In this document: piece by piece, positions 26,101 through 34,875 of the stretch | Numbering within the stretch: position 1 is the first letter of the stretch | How the letters are laid out: each line of letters starts with the position of its first letter | Origin: Roseomonas sp. | Lineage (GTDB): Bacteria > Pseudomonadota > Alphaproteobacteria > Acetobacterales > Acetobacteraceae | NCBI GenBank assembly: GCA_020249465.1 | Contig: JADCFP010000021.1 | Span: forward strand, 1 to 40,802 | Reading direction: 5' to 3' | Length of the DNA: 40,802 bases | Program-made: the position numbers and the translations under genes | The notes under the pieces: generated by a model | Told to the model about the DNA's origin: nothing | What the model saw: the letters and a program-made list of their open reading frames with translations, nothing else | Databases searched by the model: none

Positions 26101-26388
26101 GGTGTTACCGCCAAGGGGCGGATTGATCGCCGGCGTGATACGATTGATACGGAAGGCACCATTGTGCCGGCCTATATTTTCAACACATTGCTTGGGCGCA
26201 TTCCGCTTTTCGGGCGGCTGTTCAGCCCAGAGGAAGGCGGTGGGCTATTCGCGGTGTCCTATCGCATGCGTGGGCCGTTGAATGACCCGCAGATCACCGT
26301 CAACCCGCTGGCAGCGCTCACACCTGGTTTTCTGCGCGGCATCTTTGGCATTGGTCAGGAACCGGCAGGGCAAGCGCCACGGCAATAG
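23200..26388 (+). CDS. Large AsmA-like/DUF3971 membrane-anchored envelope protein
   Basis: A 1062-residue protein with one N-terminal transmembrane helix (about 10-32) and a very long periplasmic part made of beta-rich repeats. The C-terminal AsmA-like domain is recognisable from GGKLNVTGRY, VLQAMTLYGLVDALSGSGLN and YIFNTLLGRIPLFGRLF. These YhdP/TamB-class proteins span the periplasm with a hydrophobic groove and are thought to carry phospholipids to the outer membrane; that role is by family. The start is GTG at 23200 with AGGGA upstream, 17 bp from the divergent glnE start. No close partner gene is adjacent. A link to the lipid A genes at the window start is possible only in a general sense. 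Confidence 0.88.
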   Translation: MRRVAGQAGRGLKLLARVCLTLTLLAGLALGGVVWRLEQGPVSLPWLARQAESLANQALTDQSIGIGAAEISWAGWREGHRSPIAVRFFDISVSDKEDGLIAVLPRVDASLSAGSLLRGHIALRGLELSGLRLLAKRDKAGALSLGLAGAPKAEGAAPPGAELEALTEIITAWLAPPNEETALSAIQHIALLDTRLALSDEASGRVVSANLTSLVLQRRAAGGLELAGRAMLELADQRIPVEIAGNLERALWRGEASLTARGIRPAVLARASAELAPLAALDAEAEITLIARFAGAPQPDLLMGRLRTGAGVLHIPNNGGEIPFAAILLDATLAEDVVRVERLAFSPQPSQRPGAPLPPVIRASGEAQLHDGMWQTTAEISLRSLDIADLPHYWPPSVAPRPREWLAENLTAGMLREGNWRITAKIGEDGSAAEITALSGVARADGVTVHWLRPIPPFENAGGEARFSLDKIEITANSGQQAGTAIVTDSATVSISFATDPEVTRIEASVRGPLADGWSILRHPRLKIFEKRPPPINDPTGSLTSGTLKLVFPLIKTLDIEDIDIQAELDVRDLRIPRIAFDRDLERGMARVSVTNAGLTATGTGVLGDIEARIRQETDFRNGPATDIVAREIISARADAKQLAALGLDGGPLLEGPVQLDLRNETRRNGQARLAVRADLRAATLSIEPLAWTKPPGITGNAEAMVLMRGGQVTLIESFRIETPDALIRGRANELRQNVPQRIELTSAALGRSRFTGELRPPATRVGGQWNINLRGSVLDMAPAFDSHMASDKPVEEGAAARLEARFDRVLLPHGKEITGLEAQLQVNALGVTQQANITARLPGRGSFAANITPDGQRRAFNLTSDNGGELLRAFDVLKTIQGGKLNVTGRYENSRPGATLTGDAVLEDFVVRDAPGLGKVLQAMTLYGLVDALSGSGLNFARATIPFSLSPDALVLQDARAFSSSLGVTAKGRIDRRRDTIDTEGTIVPAYIFNTLLGRIPLFGRLFSPEEGGGLFAVSYRMRGPLNDPQITVNPLAALTPGFLRGIFGIGQEPAGQAPRQ

Positions 26389-26398
26389 GCACCATCCG

Positions 26399-26416
26399 GG
26401 CATCATTCACGATGCC
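26399..26416 (+). terminator. Hairpin after the AsmA-like gene
   Basis: GGCATC-ATTCAC-GATGCC forms a perfect 6-bp stem starting 10 bases after the stop codon. No T-run follows. It may be a weak terminator or part of the serC leader. Confidence 0.35.
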
Positions 26417-26469
26417 GTGCATCACCGCTTGATCCGCCCCCGCCCCAAGCGTAGAGAAATCTTGGGCCA

Positions 26470-26507
26470 CGCCCCCCCACCGGGGCGCATTCGCTTCTGG
26501 AAGGGAG
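26470..26507 (+). promoter_or_regulatory. serC leader: hairpin followed by Shine-Dalgarno
   Basis: A CGCCCC/GGGGCG stem (26470-26487) stands 11 bases before the ribosome-binding site GGAAGGGAG (26499-26507) of serC. Alphaproteobacterial serC genes are known to carry a conserved leader RNA, the serC motif. Whether this hairpin belongs to that family cannot be judged by eye. Confidence 0.35.
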
Positions 26508-26514
26508 CCGCATC

Positions 26515-27687
26515 ATGGCAGCCGCCACCAAGCCGGGGATTCGCCCGGCCAATCCTCGTTTCTCATCCGGTCCTTGCGCCAAGCGTCCTGGCTGGTCCTT
26601 GGCCGCGCTTGAAGGCGCGATGCTTGGCCGCAGCCACCGCGCCGCCACACCCAAAGCGAAGCTCGCTGAGGTGATTACGCTTTCCAAAGCGATCCTTGGC
26701 ATGCCTGCCGATTGGCGGCTGGGCATCGTGCCGGCATCTGACACGGGCGCGGTTGAGATGGCGATGTGGTCCATGCTCGGTGCGCGCGGGGTGGATGTGC
26801 TGGTGTGGGAATCCTTCTCCAAGGATTGGGCGACGGATATCCTGAAGCAATTGAAGCTGGCCGATGCGCGCGTGATTGATGCGCCCTATGGCAAGCTGCC
26901 CGATCTTGGCGCGGTTGATCCCAAGCGCGATGTGGTTTTTGTCTGGAATGGCACCACCAGCGGCGTGCGCCTGAAGAATGCGGATTTCATCAGCGCCGAT
27001 CGCGAAGGGCTCGCGATTTGTGACGCGACCAGCGCGGCCTTCGCGATGGATCTGCCCTGGTCGAAATTGGATGTCGTCACCTGGTCCTGGCAGAAGGTGC
27101 TGGGGGGTGAAGCCGCGCATGGCATGTTGGCGCTGTCGCCCCGCGCCGTCGCGCGGCTGGAAAGCTATTCGCCCCCCTGGCCCATGCCGAAGATTTTTCG
27201 CCTCAGCAGCGGCGGCAAGCTGAGCGAGGGTGTCTTCAAGGGCGAAACCATCAATACGCCTTCCATGCTGTGTGTTGAGGATGCTTTGGATGGGCTGCGT
27301 TGGGCGGAAAGCATTGGCGGGTTGCAGGGGCTGATTGCGCGGAGCGAAGCCAATCTCGCCGCCATTGCGGATTGGGTCGCGGCGGGCAGTGGCTACGGCT
27401 TCCTGGCGCAGGATGCGGCGACACGTTCATGCACCTCCATCTGCCTCACCATCAGCGCGCCCTGGTTCACCGCTTTGGCAGCTGATGCCCAGGCCGCGGC
27501 GGCGAAGAAGATCGCGTCCCTGCTCGAGGCGGAAGGTGTGGCGCTGGATGCGGGCGCCTATCGTGATGCACCGCCTGGCTTGCGCATCTGGGGCGGCGCC
27601 ACGGTTGAAACCGCGGATATCAAGGCGCTGCTGCCCTGGTTGGATTGGGCGCTAGATTCTGTGCAGGCCGAAATGGCGGGGGCGTAA
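26515..27687 (+). CDS. serC: Phosphoserine aminotransferase
   Basis: A 390-residue fold-type I PLP enzyme of the longer SerC class found in alphaproteobacteria. [13 protein letters not shown] near the N-terminus is typical, and PLP-lysine Lys194 sits in [15 protein letters not shown]. It converts 3-phosphohydroxypyruvate and glutamate to phosphoserine. serA follows after 5 bp, giving the usual serC-serA operon for the first two steps of serine synthesis. A strong GGAAGGGAG site sets the ATG. Confidence 0.97.
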   Translation: MAAATKPGIRPANPRFSSGPCAKRPGWSLAALEGAMLGRSHRAATPKAKLAEVITLSKAILGMPADWRLGIVPASDTGAVEMAMWSMLGARGVDVLVWESFSKDWATDILKQLKLADARVIDAPYGKLPDLGAVDPKRDVVFVWNGTTSGVRLKNADFISADREGLAICDATSAAFAMDLPWSKLDVVTWSWQKVLGGEAAHGMLALSPRAVARLESYSPPWPMPKIFRLSSGGKLSEGVFKGETINTPSMLCVEDALDGLRWAESIGGLQGLIARSEANLAAIADWVAAGSGYGFLAQDAATRSCTSICLTISAPWFTALAADAQAAAAKKIASLLEAEGVALDAGAYRDAPPGLRIWGGATVETADIKALLPWLDWALDSVQAEMAGA

Positions 27688-27692
27688 GGCCC

Positions 27693-29279
27693 ATGCCGCG
27701 CGTTCTGATCTCCGACAAACTCAGCCCCGCCGCGGTCGCGATTTTTCGTGAACGCGGCATTGAGGCCGATGTGAAAACCGGCCTGACGCCGGCCGAACTC
27801 CGCGCCATCATTGGCGAATATGATGGGCTTGCGGTGCGCTCCGCCACCAAGGTCACGCGGGAAGTGCTGGAAGCGGCACCTCGTTTGAAAGTGGTGGGCC
27901 GCGCCGGCATTGGCGTGGATAATGTGGATGTCACCAGCGCCACCGCGCGCGGTGTTGTCGTGATGAATACGCCCTTCGGCAATGCGATTACCACCGCCGA
28001 ACATGCGATTGCGATGATGTTCGCGCTCGCGCGGCAATTGCCGGAAGCCTCGGCCTCCACCAAAGCAGGCAAATGGGAAAAGAACCGCTTCATGGGGGTG
28101 GAGCTTTTCGCGAAAACCTTGGGCCTGATCGGCTGCGGCAATATCGGCGGCATTGTCGCTGACCGCGCCAATGGGCTGAAGATGAAGGTGATTGCCTTCG
28201 ATCCCTTCCTTTCGGAAAAACGCGCCGTTGAAATCGGTGTGGAAAAGGTCGAACTCCCTGAATTGCTGGCGCGCGCCGATTTCATCACGCTGCATGCGCC
28301 CATGACAGAACAGACGCGCAATATCCTCTCGCGCGAGAATATCGCGCGCATGAAAAAGGGCGCGCGGCTTATCAATTGCGCGCGCGGCGGCCTGTTGGAT
28401 GAGGCTGCGCTGGCCGAAGCACTGCAATCCGGCCATCTGGCTGGCGCGGCGCTTGATGTGTTTGAGGTTGAACCCGCCACCGACAGCCCGCTTTTCGCGT
28501 TGGAGAATGTTGTCTGCACCCCACATCTGGGCGCCGCGACGAATGAAGCGCAGGAGAATGTGGCCCTGCAAGTCGCCGAACAAATGTCGGATTTTCTGCT
28601 GACCGGCGCGGTTTCCAACGCCATCAATATGCCAAGCGTGACCGCGGAAGAAGCGCCGCGGCTGAAGCCCTATATGGAACTGGCGCGCTTGCTTGGGGCC
28701 ATGGCGGGGCAACTGTCAGCCGGGCAGGATGATGCGATCAAGGCGATCCGCATTGAATATGAAGGCCATGCGGCGGAGCTGAACCGCCGCCCGCTGACTG
28801 CCGCCGCTTTGGCCGGCGTGCTGACGCCGCAAATGGGTGCGGTGAATATGGTGAATGCGCCGGTGCTGGCAAAGGAACGCGGCATTGATGTGGCGGAAAC
28901 GGTGCTGGAACGGCGCGGCGAATATCAGACGCTCCTCACCATTACCGTCACCACCCATCAGGGGCAGCGTTCCATTGCGGGCACTTTGCTTGCGGAAAAC
29001 AAGCCGCGCCTGGTCGCGATCAAGGGCATTGCGGTGGAAGCGGATTTCGCGCCGCATATGCTGTACGTGACCAATCAGGATAAGCCGGGTTTTATCGGGC
29101 GCTTTGGTACGGCGCTGGCGGAAGCGGGCATCAATATCGGCACGCTGCATCTGGGCCGCGCGGCGCCGGGGGGCGATGCGATTTGCCTGGTTGGGCTGGA
29201 TGCGCCCATCCCCGAAGCGGTTTTGGCCGAAGTGCGGCGCCTGCCCTTGGTGGTACGCGCGACGCCGCTGAAGTTTTAA
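27693..29279 (+). CDS. serA: D-3-phosphoglycerate dehydrogenase
   Basis: A 528-residue long-form SerA with substrate-binding and NAD domains, an intervening ASB domain, and a C-terminal ACT domain (MLYVTNQDKPGFIGRFGTAL) for serine feedback. NAD loop GLIGCGNIGG and the catalytic Arg (NCARGGLLDE), Glu and His (CTPHLGAAT) are present. It oxidises 3-phosphoglycerate to phosphohydroxypyruvate, the entry to serine. The start at 27693, immediately before PRVLISDKLS, is preferred over an upstream in-frame start that would overlap serC. It ends 3 bp from the convergent purB. Confidence 0.97.
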   Translation: MPRVLISDKLSPAAVAIFRERGIEADVKTGLTPAELRAIIGEYDGLAVRSATKVTREVLEAAPRLKVVGRAGIGVDNVDVTSATARGVVVMNTPFGNAITTAEHAIAMMFALARQLPEASASTKAGKWEKNRFMGVELFAKTLGLIGCGNIGGIVADRANGLKMKVIAFDPFLSEKRAVEIGVEKVELPELLARADFITLHAPMTEQTRNILSRENIARMKKGARLINCARGGLLDEAALAEALQSGHLAGAALDVFEVEPATDSPLFALENVVCTPHLGAATNEAQENVALQVAEQMSDFLLTGAVSNAINMPSVTAEEAPRLKPYMELARLLGAMAGQLSAGQDDAIKAIRIEYEGHAAELNRRPLTAAALAGVLTPQMGAVNMVNAPVLAKERGIDVAETVLERRGEYQTLLTITVTTHQGQRSIAGTLLAENKPRLVAIKGIAVEADFAPHMLYVTNQDKPGFIGRFGTALAEAGINIGTLHLGRAAPGGDAICLVGLDAPIPEAVLAEVRRLPLVVRATPLKF

Positions 29280-29282
29280 GCC

Positions 29283-30617
29283 TCAACCACCAAAGACGCG
29301 CGCGAAAATGGTCTCGACATGGCCAAAATCGCGCGCGGGATCCATCGCGCGGTCAAGTGCCGCGCCATCCATCAGCGCGGCCACGCCGGCATCTTCCAGC
29401 AAATTGGTGCGGAAATCCTTCGCCCCCACGCTGCCCAAAGCCTGCCAGGTCGCCATGGCGCAGCGCTGCACGGTGGCATAGGCATCTTCCCTGCTCATGC
29501 CCGCCTGGGTCAGTGCCAGCAGCACTTTCTGGCTATGCACAACACCGCCGAGGCTTTCCAGATTGGCCTGCATGCGCGCGGGATAGATGGTGAGCTTTTC
29601 CATCATGCCGGTCAGGCGCATCAGGGCGAAATCGAGCGCAATCGTCGCATCCGGGCCGATCACGCGTTCCACCGAGGAATGGCTGATATCGCGTTCATGC
29701 CAAAGCGCAACATTTTCCAGCGCCGGCACCACATAGCCGCGTACCAGGCGTGCGAGCCCGGTCAGATTTTCACTGAGCACCGGGTTGCGCTTATGCGGCA
29801 TGGCGGAAGAACCCTTCTGCCCGGCATGAAAGAATTCCTCGGCTTCGCGCACTTCGCTTCTCTGTAAATGGCGCACTTCGGTGGCCAGCCTTTCAATGCC
29901 ACTCGCCACCACGGCAAGGGCGGCGAAAAACGCCGCGTGGCGGTCGCGCGGGATGACTTGCGTTGAAACCGGTTCCACCGAAAGGCCAAGCTTGGCCGCG
30001 ACAAAAGCCTCAACGCGCGGGTCAACACTGGCGAAGGTGCCGACAGGGCCGGAAATGGCGCAGGTCGCAACCTCGGCCCGCGCCGCCACCAGCCGGGCAC
30101 GATTGCGGGCGAATTCGGCGTAATGCCCGGCAAGTCTCAGGCCGAAAGTGGTCGGTTCGGCATGGATGCCGTGGCTGCGACCAATGGTGGGGGTGAATTT
30201 ATGCTCCATCGCGCGGGTTTTCAGCGCGGCGAGCAACGCATCCATATCCGCGATCAGCAAATCCGCAGCCTGGGTCATTTGCACGGCAAGGCAAGTATCC
30301 AGCACGTCGGAAGAAGTCATGCCCTGGTGCATGAAGCGCGCTTCCGGGCCGATGCCTTCCCCCATCCAGGTCAGGAAGGCGATCACGTCATGGCGGGTGA
30401 CGCGTTCAATCTCATCAATCCGGGCGATATCGGTATCCGTGATGCCGGCGGCACGCGCTGCCCCCTTTTCGCGGATGATGCGCGCGGCCTCGGCCGGGAT
30501 GGTGCCGATTCGGCCCATTTCTTCCGCCGCCAGGGCCTCAATCTCGAACCAGATGCGGTAGCGATTGGCGGGGGCCCAAATGGCTTCCATTTGCGGGCGG
30601 GAATAGCGCGGGACCAT
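29283..30617 (-). CDS. purB: Adenylosuccinate lyase
   Basis: A 444-residue member of the fumarase/aspartase superfamily. The signature GSSAMPHKRNPV is present, as are the TSSDVLDT and GRSHGIHAEPTTFG motifs with the catalytic His. It cleaves SAICAR and adenylosuccinate in purine synthesis. The ATG at 30617 has GGAG 8 bases upstream, and the protein then begins at VPRYSRPQM, as family members do; a 14-residue longer frame is less likely. It is divergent from the first TerC-like gene. purA, for the preceding AMP step, lies 3 kb away on the other strand. Confidence 0.97.
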   Translation of the reverse strand: MVPRYSRPQMEAIWAPANRYRIWFEIEALAAEEMGRIGTIPAEAARIIREKGAARAAGITDTDIARIDEIERVTRHDVIAFLTWMGEGIGPEARFMHQGMTSSDVLDTCLAVQMTQAADLLIADMDALLAALKTRAMEHKFTPTIGRSHGIHAEPTTFGLRLAGHYAEFARNRARLVAARAEVATCAISGPVGTFASVDPRVEAFVAAKLGLSVEPVSTQVIPRDRHAAFFAALAVVASGIERLATEVRHLQRSEVREAEEFFHAGQKGSSAMPHKRNPVLSENLTGLARLVRGYVVPALENVALWHERDISHSSVERVIGPDATIALDFALMRLTGMMEKLTIYPARMQANLESLGGVVHSQKVLLALTQAGMSREDAYATVQRCAMATWQALGSVGAKDFRTNLLEDAGVAALMDGAALDRAMDPARDFGHVETIFARVFGG

Positions 30618-30755
30618 GGCGGAGACTCCGGAAAAGCTTTCTCCCTCTGGCCCCATCAACGGCGGAAGGCAAGCAGGAGACCCCCGGCTTGCGGCCCGGC
30701 CAAGGCCTCGCTATTGGGAATGTAACAGTAAGCAACTCACGCCGGAAAAATCAAA

Positions 30756-31577
30756 ATGTTGGAAATGTTCCCCGACTGGCTCCAGCCGCTACTCCTGGTT
30801 TTGTTCATTGACGTCGTGCTCGCGGGCGATAACGCCATCGTGGTGGGCATGGCGGCAGCAGGATTGCCCCCGGAACAGCGGAAAAAGGCGATTTTCTGGG
30901 GCATCATCGCGGCGACGCTGATGCGTATCGGCTTCGCGTCCATCACGGTACAATTGCTGCAAATCGTCGGGATTGTGCTGGCGGGCGGCGTTTTGCTGCT
31001 GTGGGTTTGTTGGAAAATGTATCGCGAATTGCGCGATGGTGGCAGCCATGGCGACGCGAGCGTGACCGATCAGCATGAGGGTGTGGAATCGCTCGAGAAT
31101 GGCGCCACCCCTGGCGCGCCGAAAAAGACGCTGCGTCAAGCCATTACGCAGATTCTGGTCGCTGACGTGTCCATGTCACTTGATAACGTGCTGGCGGTCG
31201 CGGGGGCTGCCAAGGACCACCCCTATGTTCTGATCATTGGGCTTGCGGTTTCCGTTGTGTTGATGGGCGTTGCGGCGACCTTCATCGCGCGCTTGTTGGA
31301 TAAGCATCGCTGGATTGCCTGGGTCGGGCTGCTCATCATCCTGTATGTGGCCGGCCAGATGATTTATGAGGGCACCCAACAGGTTACCCAGCAGGTGGCC
31401 GAGGCCTATGCCTATCTTTTCCTGCCCTTGGGCTTCCTCGCCCTGCCGGGGGTCTTCCCGGTCTGGCTTTGGGTGGGCGTCACCTTCCTGCAAGTAGTGG
31501 TCTATACGGGCATCGCCGCCTTTGTGGCCGATGTGGTTCGGCAGGCGCGGCGGGGTTCCTCTGCCGCCCATGGCTGA
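30756..31577 (+). CDS. TerC/YjbE-family integral membrane protein, first paralogue
   Basis: A 273-residue multi-spanning protein with about seven helices. The two acidic TerC motifs, VLAGDNAIVVGMA in helix 1 and ADVSMSLDNVLAVAG mid-protein, place conserved Asp/Asn in the membrane as expected for metal (Mn2+) handling. A hydrophilic loop at about 93-125 separates the halves. YjbE/TerC proteins are thought to export manganese or load it onto exoproteins. A clear paralogue follows after 115 bp. The gap from divergent purB (30618-30755) contains a GCAAGC/GCTTGC hairpin (30669-30692) but no recognised riboswitch. Only a weak GGA precedes the ATG. Confidence 0.88.
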   Translation: MLEMFPDWLQPLLLVLFIDVVLAGDNAIVVGMAAAGLPPEQRKKAIFWGIIAATLMRIGFASITVQLLQIVGIVLAGGVLLLWVCWKMYRELRDGGSHGDASVTDQHEGVESLENGATPGAPKKTLRQAITQILVADVSMSLDNVLAVAGAAKDHPYVLIIGLAVSVVLMGVAATFIARLLDKHRWIAWVGLLIILYVAGQMIYEGTQQVTQQVAEAYAYLFLPLGFLALPGVFPVWLWVGVTFLQVVVYTGIAAFVADVVRQARRGSSAAHG

Positions 31578-31620
31578 TCGGCGGGGCTTCACGCCCCGTC
31601 ATATTATGGTTACTCTCCGC

Positions 31621-31684
31621 CCTGCCGGGGCAGGTCAGCGCGACGCATAGTGTTTATGCGTGGCTTCGGGCCTGTGTGCCCGGA
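31621..31684 (+). promoter_or_regulatory. Three-hairpin leader before the second TerC-like gene
   Basis: Three adjacent stems fill the gap: CCTGCC/GGCAGG (31621-31634), ACGCATA/TATGCGT with loop GTGTT (31643-31661), and a CGGGC/GCCCG core (31667-31682) extended by weaker pairs. The last stem covers part of the GGAG before the ATG at 31693, so folding could control translation. TerC-type genes are often under the manganese yybP-ykoY riboswitch, but its GGGGAGUA loop is not visible here. Could also be terminator hairpins of the first paralogue. Confidence 0.45.
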
Positions 31685-31692
31685 GCTCTGTG

Positions 31693-32379
31693 ATGGATTT
31701 TTCAACTATTCTGGAAAACTTCAATCTGGCCACTTTTGGCCAGATCATGTTCGCCAATGTCGTCCTGTCGGGGGACAATGCAGTACTGATTGGCCTGGCG
31801 GCGGCCGGCCTACCCGCCGCGCAGCGTTCCCGCGCCATCCTGTTTGGCATGATCTTCGCCACCGTGCTGCGCGTGATCTTTTCCATCTTCGCGGTTTATC
31901 TGTTGGAAGTCCCCGGCCTATTGCTGATTGGCGGGCTTTTGCTGCTCTGGATCGCCTATGGCTTCTTCAAGGAATTGCGTGAGGAAAAGGCCGAGGAAGA
32001 GGACCCTGAGGGCCATGAGGATGGCGCTGGCGGCAAGACCATGGCGTCTGCGCTGAAGCAGATTGTGATCGCGGATGTGTCCATGTCGCTTGATAACGTG
32101 CTGGCGATTGCCGGCATTGCGCGCGGCAATCTGCCCATGCTGATCCTGGGGCTTGGGGTTTCGATCATCCTGATGGGGGTGGCGGCTTCGATCATTGCCC
32201 GGCTGCTCGCTAGGTTTCGCTGGATTGCCTATGCTGGCGTGGCGTTGATTGCCTGGATCGGCATTGAAATGACCTATGAGGGGGCGCATCAGCTTTACGG
32301 CTATTTGACTGGTTCGGGCCATGGCCATGCGGAAATGCTGAGCCCCGGTCGAGCGGGTGATTTCACCCGAACAGGTTAG
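31693..32379 (+). CDS. TerC/YjbE-family integral membrane protein, second paralogue
   Basis: A 228-residue paralogue of the preceding protein, with VLSGDNAVLIGLA and ADVSMSLDNVLAIAG and the same helix order. The central loop is strongly acidic (EEKAEEEDPEGHEDG, around 100-114), unlike the first copy, so the two may differ in metal affinity or regulation. The ATG at 31693 is chosen because homology starts with DFSTIL; an upstream in-frame start would run through the leader hairpins. Tandem duplication suggests a heteromeric pair or division of labour in manganese handling; this is inference. Confidence 0.88.
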   Translation: MDFSTILENFNLATFGQIMFANVVLSGDNAVLIGLAAAGLPAAQRSRAILFGMIFATVLRVIFSIFAVYLLEVPGLLLIGGLLLLWIAYGFFKELREEKAEEEDPEGHEDGAGGKTMASALKQIVIADVSMSLDNVLAIAGIARGNLPMLILGLGVSIILMGVAASIIARLLARFRWIAYAGVALIAWIGIEMTYEGAHQLYGYLTGSGHGHAEMLSPGRAGDFTRTG

Positions 32380-32435
32380 GTTCGTGGGCGGGGCTTGCCG
32401 AGCCGCGCCGCCCCTGCCAAACCCTGCCCTTGTTC

Positions 32436-33578
32436 ATGACCGAAGATTTACCCAATCCCGCCCTGCTGCCTGCCGGCTTTGCCGATCTGCTGCCGCCCGA
32501 TGCAGCGCGAGAGGCCGCCTTGGTGGAAGCCATGATGGCCGCCTTCGCGCAGCATGGCTATGAGCGCGTCAAGCCGCCGCTATTGGAATTTGAAGACAGT
32601 CTGCTGACAGGTTCGGGCGCGGCGGTGGCGGACCAGACCTTTCGCCTGATGGACCCGGTCAGCCAGCGCATGATGGGGCTGCGCGCGGATACCACGCCGC
32701 AAGTGGCGCGCATTGCGGCCACGCGGCTCGCGGCTGAACCGCGCCCCTTGCGGTTGTGTTATGCAGGGCAGGTGCTGCGCGTGCGCGGCACGCAATTGGC
32801 CCCCGAACGCCAGCTTCCCCAGGCAGGGATTGAAGTGATCGGCAGCGACGCCATTGAAGCCGATGCCGAGGTGGCGATTGTGGCGGTGGAAGCCCTTGCC
32901 GCGATTGGCGTGGCACCGGTCAGCCTGGATGTGACGCTGCCCAGCCTGACCCCCATTATGCTTGATGACGGCGATCTGGCCGCTCCGCTGCGCGCCAGCC
33001 TAGCCCGCGCGCTAGACCGCAAGGATAGCGCGGCGGTGGCTGCGGCGGTGCGCGATTCGGGCGCCGCCGTACTGCAGGCCTTGCCCGCGCTGATGGCGGC
33101 TTCCGGCCCGGCCCAGGCTGCGCTTGCCGCCTTGCACAAGGCGGAATTGCCCTCTGCCGCGCGCGCGCTTGCCAATGATGCCGCGGCGATCATTACCGCC
33201 ATCGCGCGCCGCGCGCCGGGGCTTCGCATCACGCTCGACCCGGTGGAGTTTCGCGGCTTTCGCTACCATACCGGCGTTGCCTTCACGCTATATGGGCCGG
33301 GGCTTGGCGGAGAACTTGCGCGCGGTGGGCGTTATGTCTCCCACAACGGCGAACCGGCTACGGGCATGACGCTTTACCCGGATGCCGTGCTGCGCGCCGC
33401 ACCGCGCAGCGCAGAACCGGCGCGGCTTTTCATTCCGCTTGGTGCTGATGGCGCGGCCTTCCGCGCGCAGGGTTTTGTGACTGTGGCGGCGTTATCGGCA
33501 GCGGATTCGCCCGAATCGCTCCGCTGCACCCATTCACTTCAGGAAGGGCGCGCTGTGGCGCTGCCTCGGAAAGGTTGA
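32436..33578 (+). CDS. hisZ: ATP phosphoribosyltransferase regulatory subunit HisZ
   Basis: A 380-residue class II synthetase-like protein similar to HisRS but lacking the anticodon domain. Visible are motif 2-like [25 protein letters not shown] and the late GGRYVS. HisZ has no aminoacylation activity and is needed by short-form HisG for the first step of histidine synthesis. The adjoining order hisZ-purA (4 bp apart) is common in alphaproteobacteria. The ATG at 32436 has no good ribosome-binding site; a TTG at 32430 is in frame just upstream. The cell should use short HisG, which is not in this window. Confidence 0.93.
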   Translation: MTEDLPNPALLPAGFADLLPPDAAREAALVEAMMAAFAQHGYERVKPPLLEFEDSLLTGSGAAVADQTFRLMDPVSQRMMGLRADTTPQVARIAATRLAAEPRPLRLCYAGQVLRVRGTQLAPERQLPQAGIEVIGSDAIEADAEVAIVAVEALAAIGVAPVSLDVTLPSLTPIMLDDGDLAAPLRASLARALDRKDSAAVAAAVRDSGAAVLQALPALMAASGPAQAALAALHKAELPSAARALANDAAAIITAIARRAPGLRITLDPVEFRGFRYHTGVAFTLYGPGLGGELARGGRYVSHNGEPATGMTLYPDAVLRAAPRSAEPARLFIPLGADGAAFRAQGFVTVAALSAADSPESLRCTHSLQEGRAVALPRKG

Positions 33579-33582
33579 AACC

Positions 33583-34872
33583 ATGGCCAATGTCGCCGTG
33601 ATCGGCGCCCAATGGGGTGATGAAGGCAAGGGCAAGGTTGTTGATTGGCTTGCCTCCCGCGCGGATATCGTGGTGCGCTTTCAGGGCGGGCATAATGCCG
33701 GCCATACGCTGGTGGTGGGTGATCAGATCTATAAGCTTTCGTTGCTGCCATCGGGTGTGGTGCGCGGCAAGCTTGGCATTATCGGCAATGGCGTGGTGCT
33801 GGACCCGGAAGCGCTGCTTTCCGAAATCGCGAAAGTGACCGCGCAAGGGCTTTCCGTGACGCCCGAGAATCTGCGCATCGCCGATAATGTGCCGCTGATT
33901 CTGCCGCTGCATCCCGCCTTGGATAAGGCGCGCGAAGCCGCGCGCGGCGATGCGAAAATCGGCACCACCGGGCGCGGCATTGGCCCTGCTTATGAAGACA
34001 AGGTGGCACGGCGGGCGATTCGCTTGTGCGATCTGGCGGAACCCGAGACGCTTTCCGACAAGCTTGATGAATTGCTCCGCCACCATAATACGCTGCTGCG
34101 CGGGCTTGGCGCGCCGGAGTTTGAAAAACAGGCACTGCTGGATAGCTTGCTCGCGCTCGCGCCGAAGCTGCTGCCCTTCGCTGAAGCCGTGTGGGAACGC
34201 CTGGATGAGGCACGCACCACCGGCAAGCGCGTGTTGTTTGAAGGTGCGCAGGCGGTGATGCTGGATGTGGATCACGGCACTTATCCTTACGTGACCAGCA
34301 GCAATACCGTTGCCGGCAATGCCGCTGCCGGTGCTGGCATCGGGCCGGATGCGATTGGCTTCGTGCTGGGCATTGCCAAGGCCTATTCCACGCGCGTTGG
34401 TTCCGGCCCTTTCCCGAGTGAATTGCATGATGAGATCGGCAAGCGCCTGGGTGAACGCGGCCATGAATTCGGCACAGTCACGGGCCGCCCGCGCCGCTGC
34501 GGTTGGTTTGATGCCTGCATGGTGCGCCAGGCGGTGAAGGTGGGCGGCGTGCAGGGCCTGGTGCTGACCAAGCTTGATGTGCTGGATGGCCTGGCTGAAT
34601 TGAAGATCTGCACGGGCTATCGGGTGAATGGCCAAGTGATGAAGCGCCTGCCCACGGGCCAACGCGCACAGGCCGCGGCAGAGCCGATTTTTGAGGTGAT
34701 GCCGGGCTGGCCCGGTTCGACCCGTGGTGCCCGTTCCTATGCCGAATTGCCGGCCGAGGCAGTGAAATACATCCGCCGGATTGAAGAATTGGTCGAAGCC
34801 CCAGTGGTGCTGCTTTCCACCAGCCCCGAACGTGACGACACCATCATGATGCGCGACCCCTTTGCGGGGTAG
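33583..34872 (+). CDS. purA: Adenylosuccinate synthetase
   Basis: A 429-residue protein of exact family length with GTP loop [11 protein letters not shown] (8-18, catalytic Asp13), [10 protein letters not shown] with the second catalytic His, and [14 protein letters not shown]. It joins IMP and aspartate using GTP, the first step to AMP. GGAAAGG precedes the ATG, which lies 4 bp after hisZ. The ABC-F gene follows after 3 bp, so hisZ-purA-uup are probably one transcript. Confidence 0.98.
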   Translation: MANVAVIGAQWGDEGKGKVVDWLASRADIVVRFQGGHNAGHTLVVGDQIYKLSLLPSGVVRGKLGIIGNGVVLDPEALLSEIAKVTAQGLSVTPENLRIADNVPLILPLHPALDKAREAARGDAKIGTTGRGIGPAYEDKVARRAIRLCDLAEPETLSDKLDELLRHHNTLLRGLGAPEFEKQALLDSLLALAPKLLPFAEAVWERLDEARTTGKRVLFEGAQAVMLDVDHGTYPYVTSSNTVAGNAAAGAGIGPDAIGFVLGIAKAYSTRVGSGPFPSELHDEIGKRLGERGHEFGTVTGRPRRCGWFDACMVRQAVKVGGVQGLVLTKLDVLDGLAELKICTGYRVNGQVMKRLPTGQRAQAAAEPIFEVMPGWPGSTRGARSYAELPAEAVKYIRRIEELVEAPVVLLSTSPERDDTIMMRDPFAG

Positions 34873-34875
34873 CTG

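Noticed and set aside
30618-31692. yybP-ykoY manganese riboswitch before either TerC gene
   Set aside because: The conserved GGGGAGUA loop was not found in either gap. Other hairpins exist and are reported as unassigned.
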